Source: Chitinophagales bacterium
GTDB lineage: Bacteria > Bacteroidota > Bacteroidia > Chitinophagales > UBA2359
Assembly: GCA_020631035.1 (NCBI GenBank)
Contig: JAHDIA010000099.1
Location: 1 to 6,390 of the forward strand
Length of the DNA stretch: 6,390 nt
Direction of reading: 5' to 3'
The position numbers and the translations under genes are program-made. Below, one piece after another: positions 1-6,261 of the stretch. A model generated the notes under the pieces. That model was not told the DNA's origin. It made no database searches and was given only the letters and a program-made list of their open reading frames with translations. Position 1 is the stretch's first letter. Every line of letters starts with the position of its first letter.

Positions 1-3000
1 AACCATTCTAATTCCCACAATTTCACACCTTCTAATGGCATATTGGTTATACGAGCTAAATTAAAGGCTTCGTTGTATTGTAACAATTTCCCCTCTGTAT
101 TAAACAAAATAATAAAAGTATAGGCATTGTCAAAAATAGATTTGAATTTTGCTTCACTTTCTTGCAATGCTATTTGGGCTTTTTGTCTTTCACTGATATC
201 TCTTATCATTACTACAATAGGAGTAGATTGTCCTTTAAAGAGTTGATAAGCTGTTATCTCACAATACTTAACATTGCCTTTTACATCTTGTAAAAGCATT
301 TCGTGTTGCACCTCCCCTTCTCGTTCTATAATGTCCAATTTCTCTTTAAAATAAGGCCCTGTTGGAACACCTTCTTCTTGAAAATCTGGCATAAACACCA
401 TAGGTGAATTGTCTAAAACAAATCGCTCTTCACATCCAAAAATCTTACACGCACTTGGATTACAAGAAAGTGTTTTCATATTGGGCGAGTCGAAAATAAT
501 AATGCCATCAAAACTATTTTCAAACAAAGAACGGTAACGATACTCACTATTAATGAGTCCTTCTTCTACTTTTTTCTGTTGGGTAATGTCCAAAATCGTT
601 GCCAAAAAGAATTTCTTTCCATCTAAATCTTTAAGGACACTCACCCATATTCTCGCATTAAACAAACTACCATCTTTCTTTATATATCGCTTCTCCCAAA
701 CATCTTTTTGTCGTTGTTTTTTTATAATCGGATTCAACTTTTCCAAATTCAATTCTTGATCCTCTTTATAGGTCAACTTCAAAAAAGGCATTCCAATTAA
801 CTCGTCGATTTCATAGCCAAACATTTTGGAAAAGGTATCATTTACTTTTACAATCCCATTCTCCATAGTTGCCAAAGCAATTCCCAAAGCATTCGTTTCA
901 AATACTTGTTGAAAACGTTGATTGCTTACTTCTAATTTTCGTTCTATCTTTATTTTAGTCGAAATATCTTTCAATATCACAACTGCTGGACTAGGCTGTT
1001 CCTTATAAAGGGAGTATGCTGTTACTTCAACAAAAATTTTCTCCCCTTCAGCATTTCTAAAATCAAACAGACCTTTTGTATGTCCTTTTTTCTTTAATTC
1101 ACTTACTTTTTGGTACAACACTTGAGCACTATTTTGACCATTTCCCTGTGTTTCTGGTAAAAATTCCAAAATAGATATATTTTGCATCTCTTCACTCGTC
1201 AACTTAAACAACTCAAGTGCCTTTTTGTTAAAAGACAATGTTTTGTCTTTTTCAAAATCACGAATAACAATGGCATCCGAGCTATTTTCAAACAAGCTTC
1301 GATAGCGTTCTTCGCTTTCTTTTAGTGCTTTTTCTTTTTCTTTTTTGTATGTAATATCCTTGATGACACTTACTGCCAAATGATTAAGCGGCTCAGGCAA
1401 TACTGTAGAGGTGATTTCTGTATCTATTAGTGTACCATCTCGATCTTGAAACTGCCATTCAATCGTTTTGCTCCCTTCTTGAAACAATTCCATCACATAT
1501 TTCTGGGCTCCTTCTTCACTGAGCACACCAGTCGGTTGTATTTTTGGAGCCAAATCAATCGGTGGAAAAACCTGCATCAATTCTTCAACTGTCACCTTTT
1601 TAAAAATGCGGGCATTGGCATCAATCATTTCTCTTTTCATAGGATCAAAGATGACAATACCATCAAAAGCATTTTCAAAGAGCATACGATATTTTTGCTC
1701 TTTCTCTAGTAGTTGTTGCTCTGTTTCTTTTAGGATATGAATATTCACAAAACTTACCACTACTCCTACTGTTTCTTCTTGTTTATTGTGATAGGGCAGA
1801 TTTTGCATCAGAAACCAGCTTCCATCATTGTGCTGCACTTCTTTAATGATAGCCCTCCCCTTTTCTAAAACGGTTTGACAGTCTTTTTGAAAATCATTGT
1901 ATCTCAAGTTATTGGTAAAAAACCTTATTTTCCTCCCTAAATCAATGGTGTCTATATTGACAATGTTTTGTACCGCATTCGTAAACTTTCTAATCCTCAA
2001 TTCCCCATCTAAAAAAATGGTTCCAATATCTGTACTATGCAACAAATGTTCAATATCAATATTGGCTTGCGACAAATCGTCAATGGTTTTCTGATACTCC
2101 GCATTGATGTTCTGCAATTCCTCATTTACAGACAAATATTCTTCATTGGCACTTTGCAACTCCTCATTAGAAGCCAATAAATTCTGATTGGATTCTTCTA
2201 ACTCACGAATGGTTTGTTGAAGATTGGCTTCTGTCTTTTCCAACTGTTGTTGTAGAGTGAAATTGACTTTTTCAATAGAGTGTTCTACAATATTCTTATC
2301 TACTTGAACACCATTTTCAAAAACAATGGCATACAACTCATTTGCACTGCCATTTTCTGTAAAAACATCTATAGATAAGTTTAAATTTTTGATCTCATTA
2401 CCATACTTCACATTTATATTTTCATAGCTTACCAAAGATTTGGTTTTCTCCATTTCCATCATCCCAGTTCTTATCAAAGGGATAAGCTCTTTAGGCAATA
2501 GTTCTGATAATTTGTGTATTTTGCTCAAGTTTTCAGGAAGGTCAATAAATGTCCTTGCATTTTGACTAATGTATTGCACCTGGTATTTACTGTCGACAAT
2601 AACCAGTGCGGGAATGTATTTTTGATAAATAGTTTGTTGAAAACCACTATTATAGTTTTCCTTGGGCATATCAGTATTGGCTTTAGGGTTTACAGCCTGT
2701 AAAGTAATTGGCAATTCAACAGTTGGCAAATCTATATCTAATTGGGGAAATGCAGCTCTTTTATTGTGTTTTTGATAAATTTTATTTTTGTTGACAAGTA
2801 CTTCAAAGTTTGAAAATAACTCCAAAATAGTTTCACTCTTTCCCAATAATAAAAAACCACTGGACTTCAAGGCAAAATCCAACTTGTTTAAAATTTTCTC
2901 TTGACTATCTTTATTTAGGTAAATTAAAAAATTTCTACAAGAAATCCAATCTATTTTTGCAAATGGTGGGTCTTTTAACAAATCATGAATGGCAAACAGA

Positions 3001-3563
3001 ATTCTTTTTTTTAAATTCTTTTTAATTTGATACTTTCCATTCGCCAAAGGCACAAAAAAATTCTGTATTCGTGTTGTACCAATATCATTTAGATCCGCTG
3101 CTTTATAGACACCTTTCCTTGCTTTCTCAACAGCCTCCTCCTTTATATCTGTTGCAAAAATAGTAAAATCTATTTGACAATTGTGCCGCTTTTCATATTC
3201 AGCCAATAAAATAGCAATAGAATAGGCTTCTTCTCCAGAAGCACAGGCTGGCACCCATATACGTACTTCTTTATTATTTGTTAATAGTTTGGGGATGAGT
3301 ATTCTTTGAATAGACTCAAAAACCTCCTTATCTCTAAAAAAAGAAGTTACATTGATGAGCATCTCATTGTACAAATTGTGAGGCTCCTCTTTGTTAGAGG
3401 CAATGTATTCTATATAATCTTGTACATTACTGAATTGTAAAACTTTCAAACGTTTTTCTATACGTCTTTTGACGGTAGATGCTTTGTATCTCTCAAAATC
3501 AACCCCCAAGCTGTCCTTAAGAATGGTCAAAATACGCTGAATCTCTTCTTTTTTAAATTGCAT
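1..3563 (-). CDS. CheR-type methyltransferase fused to a coiled coil and a multi-PAS sensory tower (3' end outside window)
   Basis: The frame is open for 1187 codons from ATG at 3563 to the left edge; an in-frame TAG lies 17 codons upstream. Residues 1-60 match the CheR N-terminal helical domain, with a basic patch VKRRIEKRLK at 31-40. Residues 65-265 form the S-adenosylmethionine methyltransferase: NVTSFFRD at 71-78, SAM loop ACASGEEAYSIA at 106-117, FATDI at 136-140, CRNFLIYLN at 209-217, and LGKSET near 240. A degenerate PAS follows (about 308-425), then a coiled coil (432-507) with heptad-like NEELQSANEE repeats as in CheB/CheR/PAS kinases. PAS domains follow at about 508-613, 624-740, 754-870, 883-996 and 1010-1127, with another starting at 1141. 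CheR enzymes methylate glutamates of chemoreceptors; in such fusions the real substrate is usually unknown. No CheB methylesterase domain precedes it and no kinase is reached within the window. There are no membrane segments, so it is probably cytoplasmic. No Shine-Dalgarno is visible. The methyltransferase-PAS identity is firm; the output is unknown. Confidence 0.93.
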   Translation of the reverse strand, partial: MQFKKEEIQRILTILKDSLGVDFERYKASTVKRRIEKRLKVLQFSNVQDYIEYIASNKEEPHNLYNEMLINVTSFFRDKEVFESIQRILIPKLLTNNKEVRIWVPACASGEEAYSIAILLAEYEKRHNCQIDFTIFATDIKEEAVEKARKGVYKAADLNDIGTTRIQNFFVPLANGKYQIKKNLKKRILFAIHDLLKDPPFAKIDWISCRNFLIYLNKDSQEKILNKLDFALKSSGFLLLGKSETILELFSNFEVLVNKNKIYQKHNKRAAFPQLDIDLPTVELPITLQAVNPKANTDMPKENYNSGFQQTIYQKYIPALVIVDSKYQVQYISQNARTFIDLPENLSKIHKLSELLPKELIPLIRTGMMEMEKTKSLVSYENINVKYGNEIKNLNLSIDVFTENGSANELYAIVFENGVQVDKNIVEHSIEKVNFTLQQQLEKTEANLQQTIRELEESNQNLLASNEELQSANEEYLSVNEELQNINAEYQKTIDDLSQANIDIEHLLHSTDIGTIFLDGELRIRKFTNAVQNIVNIDTIDLGRKIRFFTNNLRYNDFQKDCQTVLEKGRAIIKEVQHNDGSWFLMQNLPYHNKQEETVGVVVSFVNIHILKETEQQLLEKEQKYRMLFENAFDGIVIFDPMKREMIDANARIFKKVTVEELMQVFPPIDLAPKIQPTGVLSEEGAQKYVMELFQEGSKTIEWQFQDRDGTLIDTEITSTVLPEPLNHLAVSVIKDITYKKEKEKALKESEERYRSLFENSSDAIVIRDFEKDKTLSFNKKALELFKLTSEEMQNISILEFLPETQGNGQNSAQVLYQKVSELKKKGHTKGLFDFRNAEGEKIFVEVTAYSLYKEQPSPAVVILKDISTKIKIERKLEVSNQRFQQVFETNALGIALATMENGIVKVNDTFSKMFGYEIDELIGMPFLKLTYKEDQELNLEKLNPIIKKQRQKDVWEKRYIKKDGSLFNARIWVSVLKDLDGKKFFLATILDITQQKKVEEGLINSEYRYRSLFENSFDGIIIFDSPNMKTLSCNPSACKIFGCEERFVLDNSPMVFMPDFQEEGVPTGPYFKEKLDIIEREGEVQHEMLLQDVKGNVKYCEITAYQLFKGQSTPIVVMIRDISERQKAQIALQESEAKFKSIFDNAYTFIILFNTEGKLLQYNEAFNLARITNMPLEGVKLWELEW
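183..1304 (-). repeat. Internal PAS duplication within the sensory tower
   Basis: The PAS domains at residues 754-870 and 1010-1127 resemble each other more than they resemble the PAS between them (883-996). Both open with YRSLFENS and D(A/G)I(V/I)I, then share KTLS-N in the middle and a (V/C)E(V/I)TAY plus PxxVV-(K/R)DIS ending. The PAS at 624-740 shares the YRMLFENAFDGIVIFD opening but diverges later. The similarity also shows in the DNA: ctattttcaaacaa occurs near 518 and near 1270. This fits duplication of a two-PAS unit followed by divergence; the order of events is inference. Confidence 0.6.
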
Positions 3564-3605
3564 AGAATGCTGTTGTGTCAGAATGTAGGATAGAATTAAC
3601 TGATA

Positions 3606-3739
3606 TAATGACTATCTTTAATCAAAAAGCAAAGCTTGGCTTCCAAGCTTTAATTAATCTTTTTATCACTTAAAAACACTTGTAATTCAACAAAATGCGA
3701 TCAATTTGATTTTTGGTTTCTCAACAGGTATAGTCATTA
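3606..3739. repeat. Widely spaced 10-bp inverted repeat upstream of the CheR-PAS gene
   Basis: taatgactat at 3606-3615 is the exact reverse complement of atagtcatta at 3730-3739, with 114 bp between the arms. The arms bracket the strong hairpin at 3631-3651 and all of the plausible promoter region of the CheR-PAS gene. It could be a pair of operator half-sites that loop, or chance in AT-rich DNA. I found no TAnnTTTG promoter element between the arms. Confidence 0.3.
3631..3651 (-). terminator. Perfect 9-bp hairpin with T-tract, terminator or leader attenuator
   Basis: AAAGCTTGG and CCAAGCTTT pair perfectly around a 3-base loop. On the minus strand the stem is followed after two bases by TTTTT (3628-3624), the layout of an intrinsic terminator. 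On the plus strand a T5 tract follows 8 bases later, so it could also work weakly in that direction. It lies about 200 bp after the fmt stop and 68 bp before the ATG of the CheR-PAS gene. It may stop fmt read-through, or sit in the leader of the downstream gene if the promoter is further upstream. Confidence 0.55.
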
Positions 3740-3800
3740 CTTTCCAATTTACTCAAAAAACCTCACATTCAAACACCAATTCATATGAATTTTAAATAAC

Positions 3801-3829
3801 ATTAGTCTTTTAGGCAAAAAAAGACTAAT
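3801..3829 (-). terminator. 11-bp stem-loop just after fmt, probable transcript end
   Basis: ATTAGTCTTTT (3801-3811) pairs with AAAAGACTAAT (3819-3829) across a 7-base loop. The stem begins about 19 bases past the fmt stop codon, which is where a terminator is expected. The sequence after it on the minus strand is GTTATTTAAA, so the T-tract is weak, and the stem itself is AT-rich. It may act as a terminator or as a 3'-end stabilising stem, with the stronger hairpin at 3631-3651 as backup. Confidence 0.55.
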
Positions 3830-3847
3830 AAGTTTAAACAAGATCCT

Positions 3848-4759
3848 TTACTCAAACGAAAAACCTCTTAAAAAATCTGACACTTCCATTTTTCGCTTCC
3901 CTGCCAATTGCAATTCTAATATATTCAAGAATCCATCTTGGGTAGCTACTTTCAAATAACTTTTATTGTCTGTTATGTATTTTCCTGCTTCAATATTGTG
4001 TTTTGCTAGCTCTTTTGTTGCTTTATATATTTTAAAACGGTATTCGTCCAGATTTGTATATGCCGCAGGATAAGGACTCAATCCTCTGACAAAATCATAC
4101 ACCTTATTAGTTGCTTGTGCCCAATTTATTTCGCAATCTTCTTTGTAAATTTTTGGGGCTGCTTTGTCTTCCTCCACAACTTTCTGCGGCACTTGTGGAT
4201 AGTCTCCAGCCTCAATTGCCTGAACTGTTTTCAATACCAAGTGTGCCCCTTTTTCCATCAATACATCATGTAAATCTCCTGCACTCATTTCTTCCGTAAT
4301 ATCCACCTCTTCCTGAAAAATGATTTTCCCTGTATCTATTTGTTGTTCTATAAAAAAGGTTGTAATGCCCGACTTTTTTTCGCCATTAATAACCGCCCAG
4401 TTAATAGGAGCAGCTCCTCGATAATCGGGCAAAAGCGAAGCGTGCAAATTAATGGTGCCCTTGGGAGGCATATCAAACACAACAGCAGGCAACATTCTAA
4501 AAGCAACCACTACTTGCAAGTCAGCTCCCAAAGCAGCCAATTCCTTGTTAAATTTTTTAGATTTTAAATTCTTGGGTTGTAGTACTTTTAAATTTTTCGA
4601 CAAGGCATATTTTTTAACTGCCGAAGCTTTCAACTTATTGCCTCTTCCTGCTGGCTTGTCTGTAGCAGTAATCACCCCAACCACATTGCAATTGTTTTCA
4701 ACCAAAACCTCCAAAGTTCTCACTGCAAAATCGGGCGTACCCATAAATATTATTTTCAT
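3848..4759 (-). CDS. fmt: Methionyl-tRNA formyltransferase
   Basis: The 303-residue product transfers a formyl group from 10-formyl-tetrahydrofolate to Met-tRNA(fMet) for bacterial translation initiation, in the cytoplasm. It starts with KIIFMGTPDFAV, the family's opening Rossmann strand and loop. The core signature INLHASLLPDYRGAAPINWA spans 103-122. The catalytic trio known from E. coli Fmt (Asn, His, Asp) maps to N104, H106 and D142, the last within IDTG. The N-terminal formyltransferase domain covers about 1-180. The C-terminal tRNA-binding domain starts near 205 and includes INWAQATNKVYDFVRGLSPYP. Length is close to the usual 305-320 residues, so the gene looks complete. The ATG at 4759 sits directly before the conserved first strand, fixing the start; there is no Shine-Dalgarno, only an AT-rich leader. 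No def (peptide deformylase), a frequent neighbour in other bacteria, is present in this window. Confidence 0.97.
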   Translation of the reverse strand: MKIIFMGTPDFAVRTLEVLVENNCNVVGVITATDKPAGRGNKLKASAVKKYALSKNLKVLQPKNLKSKKFNKELAALGADLQVVVAFRMLPAVVFDMPPKGTINLHASLLPDYRGAAPINWAVINGEKKSGITTFFIEQQIDTGKIIFQEEVDITEEMSAGDLHDVLMEKGAHLVLKTVQAIEAGDYPQVPQKVVEEDKAAPKIYKEDCEINWAQATNKVYDFVRGLSPYPAAYTNLDEYRFKIYKATKELAKHNIEAGKYITDNKSYLKVATQDGFLNILELQLAGKRKMEVSDFLRGFSFE

Positions 4760-4868
4760 ATTGAATTTAAAATTAAAGATTAAAAATTGAAGATTCAGCT
4801 ATTAGAGTATATTTGGAATTTGTGCTTTGTGTTTCAAAATCCTGCTTTTGAATGCCAAATGATAAATC

Positions 4869-4876
4869 CAAACATA
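4869..4876 (-). promoter_or_regulatory. Candidate Bacteroidota -7 promoter element for fmt
   Basis: Read on the minus strand this is TATGTTTG, a perfect match to the Bacteroidota sigma-factor -7 consensus TAnnTTTG. Transcription would start around 4863 and give fmt an untranslated leader of roughly 100 bases. A TTTG lies upstream at 4895-4892, but its 15-base spacing is shorter than the usual 17-23, so the -33 element is doubtful. It is the only perfect match I found in this spacer. Confidence 0.35.
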
Positions 4877-4995
4877 CTCTTACTCAACAAGCAAATTGCA
4901 GCGTCGGATGAGCGGATGGATGCACCTTGGTACACAGCAAAAAACACGCGTTGGCTAACCAGACCATAACGCAGCCTAGAACCACAAATGTTGCA

Positions 4996-5045
4996 CAATT
5001 ATTGCAATTATTGCAATTAGGTTGAGTAGGTTGATTAGGTTCTTA
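4996..5045. repeat. Two adjoining families of 9-bp tandem repeats
   Basis: CAATTATTG is repeated at 4996-5004 and 5005-5013, followed by a partial third copy CAATTA. Immediately after come AGGTTGAGT (5019-5027), AGGTTGATT (5028-5036) and the decayed AGGTTCTTA (5037-5045). The unit length of 9 bp is the same in both families. This non-coding stretch lies 3' of the glycosidase gene and is probably a slippage-prone microsatellite. Confidence 0.65.
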
Positions 5046-5064
5046 TTAATCTAGTTACTCAACC
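5020..5064 (-). terminator. Inverted repeat after the glycosidase gene, possible transcript end
   Basis: GGTTGAGTA (5020-5028) and TACTCAACC (5056-5064) are exact reverse complements separated by 27 bases. They form a 9-bp stem starting about 15 bases past the stop codon at 5079. A second near match, GGTTGATT (5029-5036) against AATCAACT (5073-5080), allows an alternative fold. No T-tract follows on the minus strand, so classic intrinsic termination is uncertain; the structure may instead protect the 3' end of the mRNA. Confidence 0.4.
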
Positions 5065-5078
5065 AACCACACAATCAA

Positions 5079-6188
5079 CTAATTCCTAAACCGAATCCCA
5101 AAGTGTGTATAAATTGGTCGTTCAATGCCTTCGCTATCTGCGGGCCAAGTAATGATTCCTTTGTTTTTGACATACATACAGGACGAACCTCCTTGATCAC
5201 ATGCCATTGCCTGAGTAGCTCCCAGTCGCTTCAATACATCCGCTGCCTCTTCATAAGTTAATCCCAAACTATGTTCGGGACGTTTGCCATCGACTATCAT
5301 TAAATACAACTTACTACCTTCTTCATTTATTCCCATAATGGTTCGTGCATAAGGTCGTCTTCGATTGGGCAAAATCTCACCATCGACCAATATGTCAATT
5401 CTTCCCCAAATGGTATTAAATTTATCTTCTGTTAAAGTTGTATCAACTATAGACGCTTTAAAGTATTTTGCTTTATTTGATTTGTCAAATCCCATAAAAG
5501 GTCGATCCTTACTATCTTCCATCTTAATGGCTTTGCCATTGACCACCCAATTGCCAATCCACTCTCCAAAACCCGATTTGGGCAACATAGAGTTCCCCGC
5601 TTCTCCATTAATTGCCAAAAAACAATCGTTGTCGTAGGCAAAGGTCGTGGTCAAATACTTTTCTTTTAATTCAGGGGTAATCTTTATTTGCAAACCTGGA
5701 TACTCCAAATCGACCACTGCTACATAACCAACTGCATTGGGATCTTTTTTGCTAAAAATAAGCAAGTCCACCCCACTGTGCAATCCCTTTTCCCATATTT
5801 TCCAATCGGCCAATTCAATTCCTTCCAATCCACTTTGGTCGTACAATTTCTCTCGATCACTTCCAATATTTTTGCCAAGCTTTTCTCCTTCTTCTGCAAA
5901 AGCATTGAGGTACTTTTGGTTCATTGCATTGGTTTGTTGTTTTTGCACATACATTTTTCGGTCCACAATCACTGCCAATGTTCCTAAAAAAATCAAGAGT
6001 CCTAAGACCCACCCATTTTTCTTTTCAAATAAGCGAATGTAAAACAAACGCATTAGAAGCAAAAAAGCAATCCAAACAAGCAAACTGAACAAAAAAGAGG
6101 CTGGTAGTAATACATAAAATGGCAAATCCAACAGACGCCAGGTTAGCGAAAGCAAATTGTCTAAAAGTATGTTTACGGTATCTCCCAT
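5079..6188 (-). CDS. Membrane-anchored phosphodiester glycosidase (NAGPA/DUF2233) family protein
   Basis: From ATG at 6188 the product has 369 residues. An in-frame TTG at 6212 would add 8 residues, but ATG is preferred: the hydrophobic part starts after it and a near-consensus -7 element (GATATTTG, 6217-6210) would overlap the TTG. Two membrane helices lie at about 24-46 and 59-76, joined by a short basic loop. The rest should be a large soluble domain; two helices put both ends on the same side, and positive charges in the loop make its side ambiguous. The NAGPA-like domain covers about 140-366, with RPYART at 278-283, IVDGKRP at 298-304, SLGLTYEEAADVLKRLGA as the family's mid-domain helix, and CDQGGSSCMY at 330-339 in place of the usual DGGGSS. 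The family includes the mammalian enzyme that uncovers mannose-6-phosphate and bacterial proteins of envelope or exopolysaccharide function. The substrate here is unknown. It is apparently monocistronic. Confidence 0.8.
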   Translation of the reverse strand: MGDTVNILLDNLLSLTWRLLDLPFYVLLPASFLFSLLVWIAFLLLMRLFYIRLFEKKNGWVLGLLIFLGTLAVIVDRKMYVQKQQTNAMNQKYLNAFAEEGEKLGKNIGSDREKLYDQSGLEGIELADWKIWEKGLHSGVDLLIFSKKDPNAVGYVAVVDLEYPGLQIKITPELKEKYLTTTFAYDNDCFLAINGEAGNSMLPKSGFGEWIGNWVVNGKAIKMEDSKDRPFMGFDKSNKAKYFKASIVDTTLTEDKFNTIWGRIDILVDGEILPNRRRPYARTIMGINEEGSKLYLMIVDGKRPEHSLGLTYEEAADVLKRLGATQAMACDQGGSSCMYVKNKGIITWPADSEGIERPIYTHFGIRFRN

Positions 6189-6261
6189 TGTTTTCGTTCT
6201 ATTTGGCTGCAAATATCGTAAAAGTAGGAATGACTCTGGTAGATTCTTTTTTTTATTTTAT

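Larger units (their letters stand above)
4760..5078. other. 319-bp spacer between fmt and the glycosidase gene
   Basis: No convincing gene is present; the only sizeable open frame (plus strand, 4787-4969) matches nothing I recognise and has no start context. From low to high coordinates the spacer holds an AT-rich fmt leader (4760-4795), a candidate promoter (4869-4876), a GC-richer islet (about 4898-4976) with a small GCGTT/AACGC stem, two sets of 9-bp tandem repeats (4996-5045), and an inverted repeat (5020-5064) just after the stop of the upstream gene. Confidence 0.7.

Noticed and set aside
553..2702. Short plus-strand open frames (for example 553-759, 1446-1709, 1897-2094, 2514-2702)
   Set aside because: They lie antisense to the continuous CheR-PAS frame, whose methyltransferase and PAS motifs are unmistakable; their products look like random low-complexity sequence.
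1..4759. fmt and the CheR-PAS gene as a functional operon
   Set aside because: A 284-bp gap with two hairpins separates them and no functional link is known; co-transcription is possible only by read-through.
4111..4790. Plus-strand frames opposite fmt, the longest at 4452-4790
   Set aside because: Antisense shadows of a clearly conserved enzyme gene; no family motif in them.
4945..4975. Integron attC site around the GCGTT/AACGC stem
   Set aside because: The 7-base arms do not fit RYYYAAC/GTTRRRY, and no integrase or cassette array is present; kept only as a low-interest observation.
4898..4976. tRNA gene in the GC-richer islet
   Set aside because: No 7-bp acceptor stem, no T-loop GTTCGA-like motif and no anticodon arm at the right spacing on either strand.
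4996..5045. CRISPR array
   Set aside because: Units are 9 bp, directly adjacent and without spacers; there are no cas genes.
5365..6042. Frames on both strands overlapping the glycosidase gene
   Set aside because: The 5079-6188 frame carries all recognisable motifs; the others are out-of-frame readings of it.
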